The notes below the pieces were generated by a model. It was not told the origin of the DNA and searched no databases. It saw nothing but the letters and a program-made list of their open reading frames with translations. Of a stretch of 64,000 nt of DNA, positions 49,762-63,200 are shown one piece after another. This stretch comes from Karalla daura (lineage: Eukaryota; Chordata; Actinopteri; Chaetodontiformes; Leiognathidae): positions 18,334,169 to 18,398,168 of the forward strand of contig CM055193.1 in NCBI GenBank assembly GCA_029224185.1, given 5' to 3'. Each line of letters opens with the position of its first letter. The first letter of the stretch is position 1. Position numbers and translations under genes: made by a program.

Positions 49762-52700
49762 CTACTTAATGCCTGCCACCATGTGGATCCACCAGTTGGC
49801 CTGCACAGTCCAGCCCAGCTGCTCACACTCAGAGATCTGCTGGAGGAAATGCTCCTTGGCCTCCGCCTCGCTCTGCTCCTCCTGCAGCACCTCCCGCAGG
49901 TATCGCATGTCCTCAGCGGCGCTCAGCTCTGGGATGCCCGTCAGCAGCATGAGGGAGAACAGCGTGACCAGCAGGCGAGCGTGTGAGCGCAGGGCGAGGT
50001 ACGCCTCGGTGCAGGTGTCCTGAGGTGGCACAGGCAAGAGGAAGCAGGGGGGAAAGGGAGAAAGACAGACAAAGACAGAGAGTGTGATAAACTCTCTAAA
50101 ACAAAGTACACTGTGGCTTGGCAACAAGCACCTCACAGCAAGTTCCTAGGTTGCCAGTTACTAGTTCATCTAAAGGCCAAGGGCTTTTCTGTGTGGATTT
50201 AGTTCCCTGTGCCCCTGTTTTCTGTGTCTGCGTGGGTTTTCTGCAGACACTGCAGTTTCCTCCCAAAGTCAATGACAAACATGTCCAAATCAATTAGAGA
50301 CTCTAAATTGCCCCTGGCAACCTGTCTCGGATGTGAGAATACATCCGAGACAGGTTGCCAGGGGCCTTCGCCCTATTATGTCCAGGGGATTCAGCTGGGG
50401 ACTGAATGGGTTTTAAATTAGATAAAAGGATTGGATTGATGAATGGATTCATGACTCAAGCAGAAATGAGAAATGCTTTTGATGCATATGTTGTATCTTT
50501 AGTACAATTCTCAATGGGTGTTTCCCTTTCTACCTCACATCTGTTTTGTCGATCATTTCTCGTGAGTTTTTGTTTGTTTTCTTTGCTGCTTGAAATGTTT
50601 AAACATGTCATGGTGACTTTTATACTCAGCCATCTCCTACTCAAAAACAGAGCAATAAGTCATGTTGTTTTCTCATTTACACTGGAACATCAATGTGGTT
50701 GTTAATCAACTGCCTACCCAAGCATTGAACTGAACATGCCCAAGGACATTATGTGCTTTTTTGTGAGTGAAAATAATTTCTAATGACAATGTCTTTGTTG
50801 GCCAACGCCAGAGCTGAGAGTGGTGCAGGTTTCAAGCGACTCCTTAACTCGTCCTGATTTTAGTGTTTTTGGTGGAGAGAATGTCACAACGGCATGTCCG
50901 ACAAAATAAACAGCTATTAGGCTCGTCTTACCCTGAATATCTGAAAGTAGAGGCTGTTGCGCCCTTTGACCCTGCCCATGACATACAGGAAGTCAGGTGT
51001 GAGGACGAATGGCACGCGCTCCCTGCTCACGCCCAAGAAGTGCTTTCTGTGGCCCAAGATGTGACCGAAGTCAATGTGAAACAAATTACCTGGGAATCAA
51101 AGCAATTACATCTGTAAATCAACATATCTGGTTTCAAGACATTATCACCCCCAGGAGAGGGAGAGAGAACAAAATAACCTCAAGGTCTGAGTGGACACAC
51201 CATTGATTTTGCGAGTGTTTCCTTAACATTTTCACTTGGAGCAAAGATGGTGAATGGTAAATGGACTGATTCTTCGATAGCAACAACTAAGCGCTTTACA
51301 CTGTAGACTCAGGTCACAATCACTACCATTCACACAGGAGGTTCCACAGTCCATCTTCTCAACTAGGATTCCTGACCTTTCATTCATACTCAAATAACGC
51401 ATAATCAGGGGATGTTTCTGCTTCATTATCTATCCCAAGGACACCTCTACATCCTTCTAATAAGCGGATGGCCGCACTCTATGGGAGACTGTGGCCAAAG
51501 GTCAATATGTGGTGCACACCTTGGTCTGTGATCATGATGTTGTCATTGTGTCGGTCTCCTATACCCAACACATAGGTTGCCACGCAGTAACCAGCACAGG
51601 ACTTCACAAATCTCTCCACTGTCTTGAAATGCTGCGGACAAATGAGAACATGTGACGTGATCATGTTTTTAAACATACAACAGACCGAAGTACAAGAAAA
51701 CACAAAGAAGAACAAGAAGCACTGGGAAGAACAAAGAGCACAAGAGGGAGCTAGGACACAAGCAAACTAATCAAACACACTTGGCACAAGACAAAGGGCA
51801 GACACAGACTTTAAGCACCTGCGATTAGGGGAGAACTAGAATAAGTTGTGACATAAGGTAAGGGCCAGTGAGCAGACACAAGGAGGGTCAGGCTTTCAAA
51901 ATAAAACAGGAAAATGACAAGATAAACCCCAACACGGGATAAACCTCACCACAGTGACAGAAACAGACAGGACTATGACACATGATTCACGACTTTCCTT
52001 ATAATCCATGATTCACTGATTTGAAATAAATTAAAGCACTGCTTTCAACTAATTACTACTAGTACGTTGACTAATTTGCATTCAAATCTGCTGTGAAAGA
52101 CAAGGTCTTACTATTTCCTGCAATGGACCTTTGGACTTGAGCCACTCAAACAGAGCATCGTTTCTGAAGGCTCCAGTTGTTCCTCCATGGCTCCTCTGGA
52201 CTGCAGCAATGGTCGCTGCATTCCTCACAATTTCAATCATACCTGTGTTAGAACAAGAATTAATTGTATTAGTTCTCTCGTCTGTTGTTTCCTGGTATCT
52301 CCCATTGATTCCTGTCACATCTTGTCATTGCCTGTTTATTATTGTACACTTTCTCTTCCCCCTGAGCTCATGTTCATCACCTACACTATATAGCCACATC
52401 TTGCACTGACAAACAAGCAGTGCAAGCAGAAGCAGCAGAGGAGGAAGTGGAGGAGCCAAGTACAACATCAGCGCTGGTCACCCTACAACAGCTTCAACAT
52501 CAATATAACTAATGACAATAGTGTACCTCCCTTCAGCCTGTTCCTGTGTTTGTTCCCTAGTCACAAAGAATATTGATTTAATACACAATACACATTAGCG
52601 GGCTGATATATCAATATCCAAATACACCAGAGCAAGACACCTGGTTCAACTCAATATGTCCAAAAACATATACATTAAAATGTAGATTTCATGAAACAAG

Positions 52701-53779
52701 AACCCCCAATTATAAGATGGTTGCAAAATAATTATTCCCCAAAGGACAGTGTTTAAGCCAGGTGAACAATGGCACTACGTTTTGTCCAGCATCAAGGGGA
52801 TTGATCCTGATGATATCATGATCAAAAAGAAAAAAGTCCAAAAACCTAAAATTAGGTTAACTGGAGACTGTAATTGTTGAAGGTGTGTGAATGTGTACAC
52901 CTAGGTAGAAGTGGCTATGAATGAATGAATGAATGAATGAATGAATGAATGAATTGATTGATTGATTGATTGACAATTTTATTATAATGTTGGTACCTAT
53001 GTTGTGTCCTGTGGAGATGCAGCCGTATGGAACAAGGCCGAGGTCCAGAGATTTCTCCTGCCAGATGGAGTCCATCACCATCAGGGTCTAAAAACAGGAA
53101 GAATCAAGAGCTTTGGTATCACGTTCCCCTATGTATTAACTAGTCGAATAAAGGAAGCAATGAAAAACTTGACCTGAATGATCAGCATGTCCTGCCTGAG
53201 GTCGTCCCCCTGTTTGAAAATGATTCCAACCGGTGTGGCAGTGGTGGGCGATGGCATGGGAGCAAACTCCAGCCACAGCGGCTTCTTCTTGGAGGCCATG
53301 ACCTTACATCTCTCCAGCTGGAGGAGAGGGACGAGGAGGAAAAAGGTTTGAGTCACTGATGCTTTAAACCCGATATGAGGTTGAAAGTGACATCAGTGGA
53401 GAGAGAGAAATGTGAGGAACGCTGAGCTAAAAGCAGGCTGATTTTGGGCTGACAGAAATTTCACTTGAATGCTTTGTAAGCTCAATGAATATTTACTCAT
53501 TACATCAACACACAGCTGTGGCCTCATACCTAACCATGGTGATGTCCTAATATTTAAACATTATACATGTTAGGATTGAAAGCATGAATTAACAATGTCA
53601 TTCACTGCTTGTGCATTTTGATGCACACACACACACACACACACACAGATACAAAGAGATACATAAATCAATAGCAGGGCTTACCAGGAGCCTTCCTGCT
53701 TTAATGCGGGGCTCAAAGGGCAGCAGAAATTCATTTGGCAGATTACTGTTTTTGAGGAGCTCCTGAAGTCTGAGCGGAG
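49762..53779 (-). CDS. pik3cg: PI3K gamma exons 6-12: kinase domain
   Basis: Seven exons encode the lipid-kinase fold. VMASKKKPLWLEF is the P-loop region and GIIFKQGDDLRQDML contains the ATP-binding lysine. IGDRHNDNIM holds the catalytic DRHN (about residues 973-976). NLFHIDFGHILG holds the DFG (about 991-993), followed by the activation loop and RVPFVLTPDFLYVMG. All catalytic motifs are intact, so an active kinase is expected. The last exon reads AYLALRSHARLLVTLFSLML and ends WWIHMVAGIK before TAG at 49764-49762. Confidence 0.9.
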
Positions 53780-56700
53780 CTACAAGAACAACACAGGTAA
53801 ACAAAGTAAATCCACGCCCCTTAAAAGTGATGTCTGGTCATTGTTTGGGAAGAGTAAACTGGCCATTCTTCCATATATCACCTGTTGATGAGTGCCAGGT
53901 GCACAGCTACATGATATAGTCCAAAAACCCCACTCACGAGTGGTACAAAAGGAACAGTCTTAATGGCAGTCCGGCTGCAACCTGGCTTTTGTCCTTTCAC
54001 CCATTATCTTACCAGCTTAAAACCCACTGGAGGTCTGCTGGTTTATACTGTTTAAGGTGAAGACAGGGAACGTACCCTGGACAGGTCACCAGTACTTAAA
54101 AGTAAATGACAAAATACATCAATGCTTTAAATGTCATGCTGAAAATCATTTTCTTAAAAAATGGCAGTTGATTACAATGTCAGCAGTACACCTGCTCTGA
54201 TATTGTAATGATGATGTATCTATCACATCAAAATGTATATTGTTCAAGGGCCATTATTATTATTGTTGTTGTTGTAGTTGTTAGTATAAATACATAGTTT
54301 CTTTGCGCCGTCTCACCTGTAGGAGAGAGGTCAGTCTTGTCAGGATAGAGGTTCTTAATAATAACAGCGACCTCCTGAAGGGCCTCCACAGCCTGGACTT
54401 GCTGGCAGAAGCTGTCAAGCATGGCCTGGCCACAGCCCAGCAGGTAGGCCTCCAGAATCACAGCCATTCTCTGGCGGAAGTACGGACACCCCGCCACCTC
54501 ACTGCGGAGGTACCAGAAGAAGAAGTGGCCAATTCTCTTGCTCTGCAGTGAGGGAGGTGAGTGAGTCAGAGACAAGAGTTCACTGCACACTTTTCTGAGG
54601 CATTGAATGAAAACTGTTCCTGTATGGAGAATTTCTATTACGGCATACAGCTGGAAGACAAGCCCGGGCATTTCATGTAAGGAAATTCCACTGATGAAAC
54701 CAAGAACCACTGACAGCTTTTTTGACAAATATCCTGCACCTCATCCCTAAAAGATTATTCTGACACTTGAAATCCTACAGATTTGCAGCATTGACAGCAG
54801 AACATACACCAAACCATCCATATAAAAAAAAATAAAGACAGAGAGGCTGTCAGACAAATAAGTCAACATAAAAGAAGAAAGGTTTAGTTTGAAATGTAGC
54901 CACAATCACGACGAGAATGAAAGAACCATCTTGGATGTGCAAACTTGAAGCATACAAGATAATGATGCCTCGTCTGGCCTACCCAGTGAACCTGAGACAA
55001 AACTGGATAGCAATTCTAAAAACTCTTGCATAACTCACCCGCAGAGCTCTTCGGATAAGGTACCGAGCCAGGAAACTGTCATGGTAAGGTTCCACTTTAA
55101 GGGTCTATATAAATAAACAGGACAGAAAGCATCTGAATGTCACCTGTCTAGAACACCAGCCTCACAGTTTATCAGCACATTAGAAAGACTGAGTTTCATG
55201 AAGTCAAATGCAAAGTCCCACAATAGTTTTTGTCCTCACCTCAAAGAAATTCAGTTTTTTTACAAAACCATAACTTCAAACAGTTTATCAAATGGATCAA
55301 TCACTTGACTGTTGTAGCCCAAAATAGGACCCTACACTCCCAAAATACATTCTGTGACCATAAGAGTGATTCTGTGCAGCACCTGTTTGTACCTGAACAA
55401 GCTGCAGCAAATACTTCAGCACGTCATCATTGGACAGGCTCTCTAGTCTCTGAACTGCGAGCTGTCTGACCGTTGTGTCGGCAAAATCCATGCTTAACAG
55501 CTCCAGAGCCACTGTCACATCCAGCTCTGCAGGATCCCAGTTTCCCAGCAACCAGTGCACATCCTGCACCCCCCTGCGATCCATCCAGCTGATGCTACGA
55601 AGGTATTGAGGGAGATTTGAGGCATAGCGCATGCTCTCCTCCCGGAACCTTTTGAGGCCAGCTCTCTTGGTGGCAGCAACTGGAGACGGGGATCGTACCG
55701 CTACAGAGTCAGCCAGTGAGCTCTGGACAGGGGTCGTGCTCAGGGATAAACAGTATCTGCTTGGTGAGGCGGACGGTGGTGAGGATGGTGACGTAGAGAG
55801 TTCAGCAGAAGCTGCAGTAGATCCAGCTAAGTTGTGACTGGAGGTGGGACCTCCTGAAGTTTCAGAAGAGCCAAAGCTATTTGGGAGAACCACAGGGAAG
55901 CTGTAGCGGTCCAGGAAGAAGCTGATGGCCATGGACTCAGCTATGTCTGGGTTCATGGCAGAGGACAGCTTTTCTGCTTGACAAGTGGTGACTTCTTCCT
56001 CGTGGTCAGGGTAGGGCCACATGTGCAGAGTGTAGGGACCCTGACTAAGGACAGACCTGAAGTGACAAAAAGGCAAATTGCGTGAGTTAAACGCTGATGA
56101 GACGACATGTTAAAATATCAAGCAAATAATTACTTGCATCTGACTTTTGAGTATAACAGATTCAGAAGGGAAGATATGACAACATGTTCTTAAAAAACCA
56201 ACCTGTGATCAATGAGGAGAAGATTGACAAAGTAGAGCACCTTCCCCTTCCCTTTCTGAGGGTCTTTATTGTTTGAAGAATAGGACGCCTTTGACTCCTT
56301 AGGTGTAGGGGCAATGTCCCCTCCACTTGTATTAATGGTGAAACCAAGCTTGGTGCCACGTGGCAGATCGCTGAGGAGGACGTCAAAGTCCAGCCACTCG
56401 TTCCACAGAACTTCATCTGCGAAAGGCTTGGGAGGGGAGGACACCGAGGAGATAACTTTGTTACCGTAAAGTATAGAGGCTTTTACAAAAACAGACTGAG
56501 GGGATTTGTTTGGGAGTTTTGGGATGTCAAAGCCAAGCAATTTGACCCTGAGCCTCCTGTTGCAGTCCCACAAGGATATCATGAAAACATCATCCAACTC
56601 CTTTCCTTCCAGGCAGAGATCTTCATGAGAGGTGAACTGGCCACTGGAGCCATCAATCAGTGGCCAGTCCACCAACTTGACGGTCTCATCAACCAGGTGT

Positions 56701-58484
56701 GATGCAGGAACCACAGAGAGGTGAAGGCTCTCATTGGTTTTCAAGCACTGTCTGACCCAAAGGAAATCACTGAGGGGATGTGGCCCAGATAAAAACTCTT
56801 CCCTCCCACAGATCTTCAAAACCAGATCATCAGAAGCATCAAACTCGATTCTTTGGTCCGCCATCACCCTTCTGAAGACTTTTAGGAGTACACTTGGTGT
56901 TGTGCTGAAGTCAACATCTATGCTGAAGCTAATCTTGTTCATGTGGTGGAGAGAAACAGGGAGCTTCCTGTTCAGCTGCTCCTTCAGGTCATCTGGAATT
57001 GGGGCACATGTTATCCACGGCTCTGTGGCGTACAACTTGTCATCCCTGTTCCTCAGTTCCTCTCTCCTGGGTGAAGCCAGTTTCCTGCGGGTGAACGTGA
57101 GCTCACCCAGTCTGTCAGACGCTTCTTTCTCCAGGTTGTGTCCAATCAGGTAAGTCAGGAGCTTCTGTTGGGCCTCCCTCTCCTCTGAGTCCAGTGCCAC
57201 CAGTGATTTCACCATGATGTGAGCCGTCAGACGCCCTGTGTCGTCACATGACCACGGGACATCTAACGTTCGGATGACCTGACACTCGTCGTAGGCCTCG
57301 TACCAGTCTTCACCCCTGGCATACAGCAGAGTGTATTTCTCTGGGTCCAGTATTGCAAGTGGGTCTGGATGGCAGTTATCTTCTTGAGCCTGGCAGTAAA
57401 GAGGAAAAATATTGGAAAATGTGGACAGTTGCAGCAAGACTGTAAAATGACTAGCTAGCTACTACTATTACATATATAAATATATATGTATATATAATTA
57501 GTTAAAATTAATTAATTAATTGTCTTCTTCACTTTGCTGGAAATTGAACTGGATGGAGTTTTCTTGCAAGGCCAGACCGCTGCCTCAAGGGAACTTTGCT
57601 TTGAAAAGTAATCTGTGAATAAATGTGTGGGTAAATTTGTGCTCTCTCGTACGATGCCCGCCAAAAACCTGTGCGCCTTACAAAATGTCAACGGCGAGCC
57701 TCTAGGCTTTAATTTAGCTATTTTCGACCTTTTCAGCTATTAGGCACATTTCATCAATGTTTCTGCTTTAATTCAACTATTTTCAACCTTTTCAACTATT
57801 TAGCAGTCTTTAAGCAGTCTTTAAGCTTTAATTCAGCCATTTTATGACTTTTTACTCTTTCAAATTCATTCAGCAATCAGCATTTACACACATTTTCAGC
57901 AGGAAATGCAATTTGTGTGGTTATTGCTAATATTGTATTTAACACACTCTAGTGTGCTAGCAGTAAAGCTAGAGCAAAGCACTTAACAAATGAAATCTTT
58001 GGCTTAATGACTAAATTGAACTTTAATTACTTAATTGCCACAGAGATAAATACGGTTTTCTGATTCTGAATCAGATTATACTGATGCTGACCCAATTCAA
58101 ATATTATAAAGAAATAAATACATCTAAAAGAGTCATTATGGTGATTACTGAGACCTTTTCAGACCATTTTACATAAACATAAAACCACCACCGTGTTCCA
58201 CTTAAACGTGCAGTTTTGCAGATACCTGATAAACAGGACATGCTTACCTGCATGCAGATGCGTAGCCGCAGCTGGTAGACGCTGTACTGTGCAGGGAGGA
58301 TAACAGACACCGACGCACAGTGATTAGTGTCACTGTGATCCTTATCACAAGACGCATGTGGTGCTCCAGGCCTACGTTCAAAGTCACAGATAAACTTCAG
58401 CCTGTTCTCAGAGAGGCTCTGGGTCGACATCCAAGACAAACGCCGTTGAGTGTCAGGTTCGTTTAGGAGCACTGCAGGATCCAT
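49762..58484 (-). CDS. pik3cg: Class IB PI3-kinase catalytic subunit gamma (p110 gamma-like), complete
   Basis: Cytosolic lipid kinase that phosphorylates PtdIns(4,5)P2 to PIP3 downstream of G-beta-gamma and Ras. Exons, 5' to 3': 58484-58248, 57389-56203, 56056-55393, 55104-55039, 54542-54317, 53779-53685, 53317-53174, 53087-52997, 52242-52112, 51631-51520, 51089-50932, 50019-49762. All are GT-AG with consistent phase, totalling 3369 nt and 1122 residues; human p110 gamma has 1102. The start is fixed by an in-frame TAA three codons upstream of ATG 58484. A 5' UTR acceptor (ttattgcag) ends at 58508, so an upstream non-coding exon exists. Domains in order: N-terminal region, Ras-binding, C2, helical, kinase. 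Two features differ from human: a Ser/Thr/Pro-rich C2-helical linker, and a C terminus (VAGIK) about seven residues short. It may be a fish paralogue of pik3cg rather than the direct orthologue. Confidence 0.88.
50205..50400 (+). repeat. Fish SINE copy carrying a perfect inverted repeat
   Basis: In the last PI3K intron, gtgtctgcgtgggttttctgcagacactgc and tagagactctaaattgcccc identify the SINE body. At 50310-50365 the element folds back on itself: two perfect 25-bp arms around a 6-nt loop (gagaat). Confidence 0.75.
51247..51420 (+). repeat. Second dispersed fish repeat family, partial
   Basis: gaatggtaaatggactgatt, then aagcgctttacactgtaga, tcacaatcactaccattcacac. This order is familiar from a widespread teleost short repeat. 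A shorter related piece may lie at 43775-43830. Confidence 0.45.
52918..52972. repeat. GAAT/GATT tetranucleotide repeat
   Basis: About nine GAAT units followed by four GATT units, 24 bp from a PI3K splice donor. Confidence 0.9.
54317..56056 (-). CDS. pik3cg: PI3K gamma exons 3-5: linker and helical (PIK) domain
   Basis: Exons 56056-55393, 55104-55039 and 54542-54317. The first opens with the end of C2 (YTLHMWPYPD), then a linker of about 65 residues dominated by Ser, Thr, Pro and Ala, then the helical domain (SISWMDRRGVQDVHWLLGNW, LAVQRLESLSNDDVLKYLLQ). The 66-nt exon encodes YHDSFLARYLIRRALR. The third continues KRIGHFFFWYLRSEV and AVILEAYLLGCG. Confidence 0.87.
56203..58484 (-). CDS. pik3cg: PI3K gamma exons 1-2: N-terminal, Ras-binding and C2 regions
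   Basis: Exon 58484-58248 encodes residues 1-79, of which the first 50 resemble nothing I recognise. Exon 57389-56203 (1187 nt) carries WYEAYDECQVIRTLD and LTFTRRKLASPR, then the Ras-binding region (ISFSIDVDFSTTPSVLLKVF, LKICGREEFLSG, FLWVRQCLK), then the C2 domain (VFMISLWDCNRRLRVKLLG, DIPKLP, KPFADEVLWNEWLDF, LLLIDHR). These match p110 gamma segment by segment. Mammals fuse most of this into one long exon as I recall; here there is at least one extra split. Confidence 0.85.
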
Positions 58485-59380
58485 CAGTGCTTAAGGAAGA
58501 GCAACACCTGCAATAAAGTGTGTTTTTAATGAAGCGTATACAATTAAATCTGACTCGTTACTGGATCTGCCTTTGCAGGTTGTCTGCGTAGTGCTGCAGT
58601 TGTTGCGAAGAATGAAGAATCACTTCATTGAAGCTCTCATTGCGTATCTTTCCAGGGCAGGTTCCTGAGGTGGAGTCTGTGTGAGTACGAACCTGTTTTA
58701 CTGGTTGACATTGTGTGTTCCCTTTTTTCTAACTGCTTGTGTACTTCCTCATTCTCTCATGACACTGTTCTGACTCACCAATTTGGAGACAAATTCTTCA
58801 GTTGTTGTGCCCTGAATCCACCGACAGTAAATTTAAGTTGGTGCAACTTAAATTTAAACTAAGGTGCAACTAGGTGCTCCTTCACAAGTCATCCATAATG
58901 TATAAACGAGCCTGCGAGGTCTACAGTTGTTTCTCACTTCATTGTTACTTCAACAGTTGATGCAATTATAGACATCTGGCTTAACCACCAGGCTCTTTGC
59001 ACATTCAGGCTATACTGGTAGTAATCTTATGCAACAGTATAAAGCAATGGGCAAAAGCAGCAGGTGAAATCTGCTAAGCGCTACTCCAGAGTGCTTCCTT
59101 TTAAGGACTATAATTTGGTTGCCATTAGGTACCATCAGGCATTCAGCTTTGAGATTGTTTATGAGATTGTCGTATTATATCTTTTGTAGGATTTTTTTTA
59201 AAGGATATTTCACATCCATAATACATTCACAATATATTTCCAAATGGTGTAAAATGCAGTATATTGCTCTATACTGTATTAGGACAAAGTGAATACATAA
59301 ATATTACTGTTAGCAGCATTATGAGAAATACCGAAAATTGTATTACACCTGGAAATGACAGCTGATAAAGTTTTCCCAGG

Positions 59381-59478
59381 ATGGATGGATTGATGCATGG
59401 ATGTATGGATGCATGGATGGATGGATGGATGGATGGATGGATGGATGGATGGATGGGTGGATGGATGGGTGGATGGAT
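59381..59478. repeat. GGAT tetranucleotide array
   Basis: About 20 ATGG-type units with a few single-base variants. It may be an expanded SINE tail. Confidence 0.95.
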
Positions 59479-60084
59479 ATGCAGTCATTTAGACCAAAGA
59501 AACCAGAGATCTCATTCTTGAGTCCCTCCTGGGCATATCTGCAAGCAGTAGTCATTAACGTCATAGAGCAGGTACTGAAACACAAGAGAGCGTTCTGTGG
59601 AGGAAGTGTTTCTCAGGGATAACACCTGAGAGAAGTACAATCTATAACAGGAAGTGCTGTAGTTCTCCTTTGCCTTCTCTTGGGGTTAAAACTTTATACA
59701 TGGCTTGTACAGTATATTTGCCCCTGTGGTGTCAGGAGGAGGACATGTGAACTCTGAAAAATAACGCCGCATTGTTCACAAAGCACCTACTTCCTTTCCA
59801 GGTCGGAGCTGCTCCACTCCGGCGTGAGTAGTTGTGTCATGATTTTCGATCATCTTTTCAAGGGTCATTCAAAGACCATTGGTCAGAAACCACTTCTGAT
59901 TTGACAGTCCACAGAGGAAGCTGTTGGTGATGGCGACAAACCGATAAAGCAAATACAATCTTTCAGTGAATGACGTGAGTTAGTCTGACTTTGTTATTTC
60001 TTGTCATTCCGCATTCTGTTATTTCATGGCCATCTCATTCATAAACCCCCAGTAGCAAACACCAGCGTATTGTGCCCAGGTATC

Positions 60085-60215
60085 CAGTGGCATTGTCGCC
60101 TCACAGCAAGAGGTACCATGTTTAGGAGACGGTGTGCGTGCCCTACAATGGACTGGTGATGTGCCCAGGGTGTTTTCACCACCTTTGTGTGCTGGGATAG
60201 GCTCCACTGGAACAA
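60085..60215 (+). repeat. tRNA-derived fish SINE copy with internal deletion
   Basis: cagtggcattgtcgcctcacagcaagaggt is the head; ccctacaatggactggtgatg and gctgggataggctccactgg are the 3' body, with the middle missing. Confidence 0.6.
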
Positions 60216-63200
60216 AGGTAATGAGAGAACTTGCACAAACCCATTCACACCGAGTGCAGTCCAGCTTTTCTCATTCCAGCAGCTTGGAGGTCACAGTTAC
60301 AGTTCAGTTTAGGTTAAGGGTTTTCGAGGCGACTTTGTTAAGAAAACATTTGCTTTTGGTTTGTCACGGGAGACTGACCCACTGGTGAATTAAGTCTGTT
60401 TTAAGCCTGCGGACATGATTAGACACAGGTAGTTTATAATTCCCTGAGAATGTGCCCACACTGGTTAATCCGCATAGTACAACCATGTGAGGTGAGTTTG
60501 ATGTTGGCTCATTGTAGCTCCTCATGCCAAAGTGATTGCATGTGCAAATGCAGGTCAGGGCCAGATAACAGCAGCACAGCACAGCACATCAGAAGCAGTG
60601 GCAATCCTTCCTGCTTTCTCAGTTCAATTTAAAAAAAAACTGTGGCAAAGCTGCTTATGAGAAGGCCGTTTTGGCCTCCTTTTGCTTCTCAAAATCTGAA
60701 CTCTACCTAATGGCCCTGATAAAATAATAAAATAAGTCTACCTCTGATGGGTCGGCGCAACAAAAGAATGCGTGACAGGTGGGCAGATCAGGGTAAAAGC
60801 TCACATTTATTTGCTCAATAAACAGATGAAAACAAGATGTGCAAAGGTGGCAAGAACAGATGTCTGAGGCTCAGATTCGGTAGACAGGTCTGTGAAGATA
60901 CACCACAGTCATTTTGGGAAAAATGATAAAGAATTATCAGTTCCTCAATATGTGAAAACTGTATGCAAGTAAGAATAATACTGGAGAAAAGCTCAGGGAT
61001 GCTATTTAAGACAACAGGGCAGCACTATGCTTTGTGCTGGCACTGATGGTGACACAATTGAATAATCATGACTGTCGTCAGTCCGCTTGAACATTCAACT
61101 GTCATACATTGCTGCATCTTTTCAGAGAAGGCACCGACATTAACTTCATTCACCTGCCCCGCTCCTTTCAAGCTGTGTGTGTGTCAGAGAGAGAGAGAGG
61201 GTGAGAGAGAGACTACATATGCAGTGTTCATATAGGCTTTAAAAAAAAAGATAAATACACACATACATATTTACATTCGAACATATAAATGTTGGTCTGA
61301 ATGAACCAACATTACACAGTAACAAGAGTTACTGTTTGCCTGGACATATTTATGACAGCTTCATCACAGTTTGCTTCAGAGGTATTCGGTGGACAATCCT
61401 TTTTACACAGGGACAAGTTAGGTAAACAGCCCTGAGGACAGTCCTTCTGCAAATCCAGGCTAATTACCTCAACACTGAGATAAGTGTGGTATCGAGCAGC
61501 ATCTCTCATCTCTTTGAATGGGGGAAAATAAATGCATAAAATGAATATTTTAGTGTCGCTTTGAATGGTAGCTTCTCTTTGCTGCAGTGCACTGAGAAGA
61601 AATAATCACATTTTAAAAACACCAAATTTAAAAAGAGGGTCGAGTACCAGGGGGAAAACAAAAACTAGATTGTATGCTTAAAGATAATGGACTCTTTACA
61701 ACTGTAGGCTATACACAACATGTTTGCCATTCAAAAAATCAAAATGTGGAAGCTTCATGTAAAATAATACATTCAAATTACATAAACTGGTAAGGCAATT
61801 CACAGCAGTTATTAAAAATACAGTACCATCAAACAATATGAACGACATCAGAGCAAACAGACATAGAAACTGCACTGTCTCGGCACCTATTCACAGATCT
61901 CCCTGATTGTTGCACATTGTAAACATTTGTGCTGTGACAGCAGCTTGTGTTATGTGTACTCCAACTAACTTCTCTTACCATGAAAAAAAATACATTTTGT
62001 AAAGCAGCGCTGAAACAACTACTCAATTCACTGATACAATAATCAACTCTTTCAATGATTTATAGAAGTACATTTGAAATATATTTGTAAGTTTATTTTA
62101 AGAAAAGTCTTGACATTGCATGTAAATATATGTTGGTTCTTTGGTCCTCCATGACTGAGAATCTCTAAGTGTGGACAAAACCCCATGGCCTCAATATCTA
62201 ATATGCAGAACAGCTAAGATGTAACACCTACTTACTAAAAAGGGGACTGTCCTCTCCACATACAATCGCTGTGCTTTTGCATCAATAAATATTCAAGTGA
62301 CAAAGACCCCTCTCCCATGGAGCACATTGGCAGCACACCTGGATAAACTTCTCCATCAAGAACTGTGGTGTTTGGTTAATCAAGGGCACTCGGGTGTACA
62401 AACAGATGTACCACAATGGTGACGTCTATGGGCTACATATTTTTCCTTTCCACCTATTGTCACCCCCCTAATATCAGTATATCAGTAATGTCACTAATGT
62501 AGCTTTTTTTTTTGCAAGCGACAAAATGCTGTTCTTAAATTCACTGCTGGAAACAGTCAGAGCGCGGGTGCTCTTAATCCATTAGCTTCAACCTGATGTG
62601 TCAAATCTTGACATTTCATTTCACATTTCACAGTAAAATTCTAGTATACAGCTGCCAGTTCGCCAAATGGCATGTGCAATTCATAAAAATACTACCGTTT
62701 TGGTTTTTTTGAACAAGACCCAGAGAAAAGGGGAACATGAATAAAAAAAAATAGTGACAGATGACAGTCCACAGCCAGGGTTTCTGCTACCATAACCAGA
62801 AGTGGCTGGCTGGATATCAGGGACCACACCGATGGACAACCACCTTTCTTTGACCTTTCTTTGACTTGTGCCAGACGCATGGAAACCCCTGTTTTCACAT
62901 GGACAGCACCAGTGCTCAAAGAGATGCACACTCTGCTACTACGCTGAAGGCTTACATACAGCAGTATGAGCGCTCTGCCCACAGGCTCAGCTTTACTGAG
63001 TAGATTAATACAGGCTGCTGGGGTGTTTTTCAGAGGGCACGTGAAGAAGCCAGCACAAATCAGTACATCTGGTCTTGATTAACAGATAACGTGAAGGAGC
63101 ATTAGAGTGAGTGACTGGAGGCTGGATTCTCTTGAAATTTTCAGACTATGAAGGTTGAATAAAAATGTACTTTAAAAAATGACAATGATGAACTGGCTTA

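Noticed and set aside
61312..61509. 65-codon minus-strand frame with several cysteines
   Set aside because: No signal peptide, no recognisable spacing and no splice context; likely chance.
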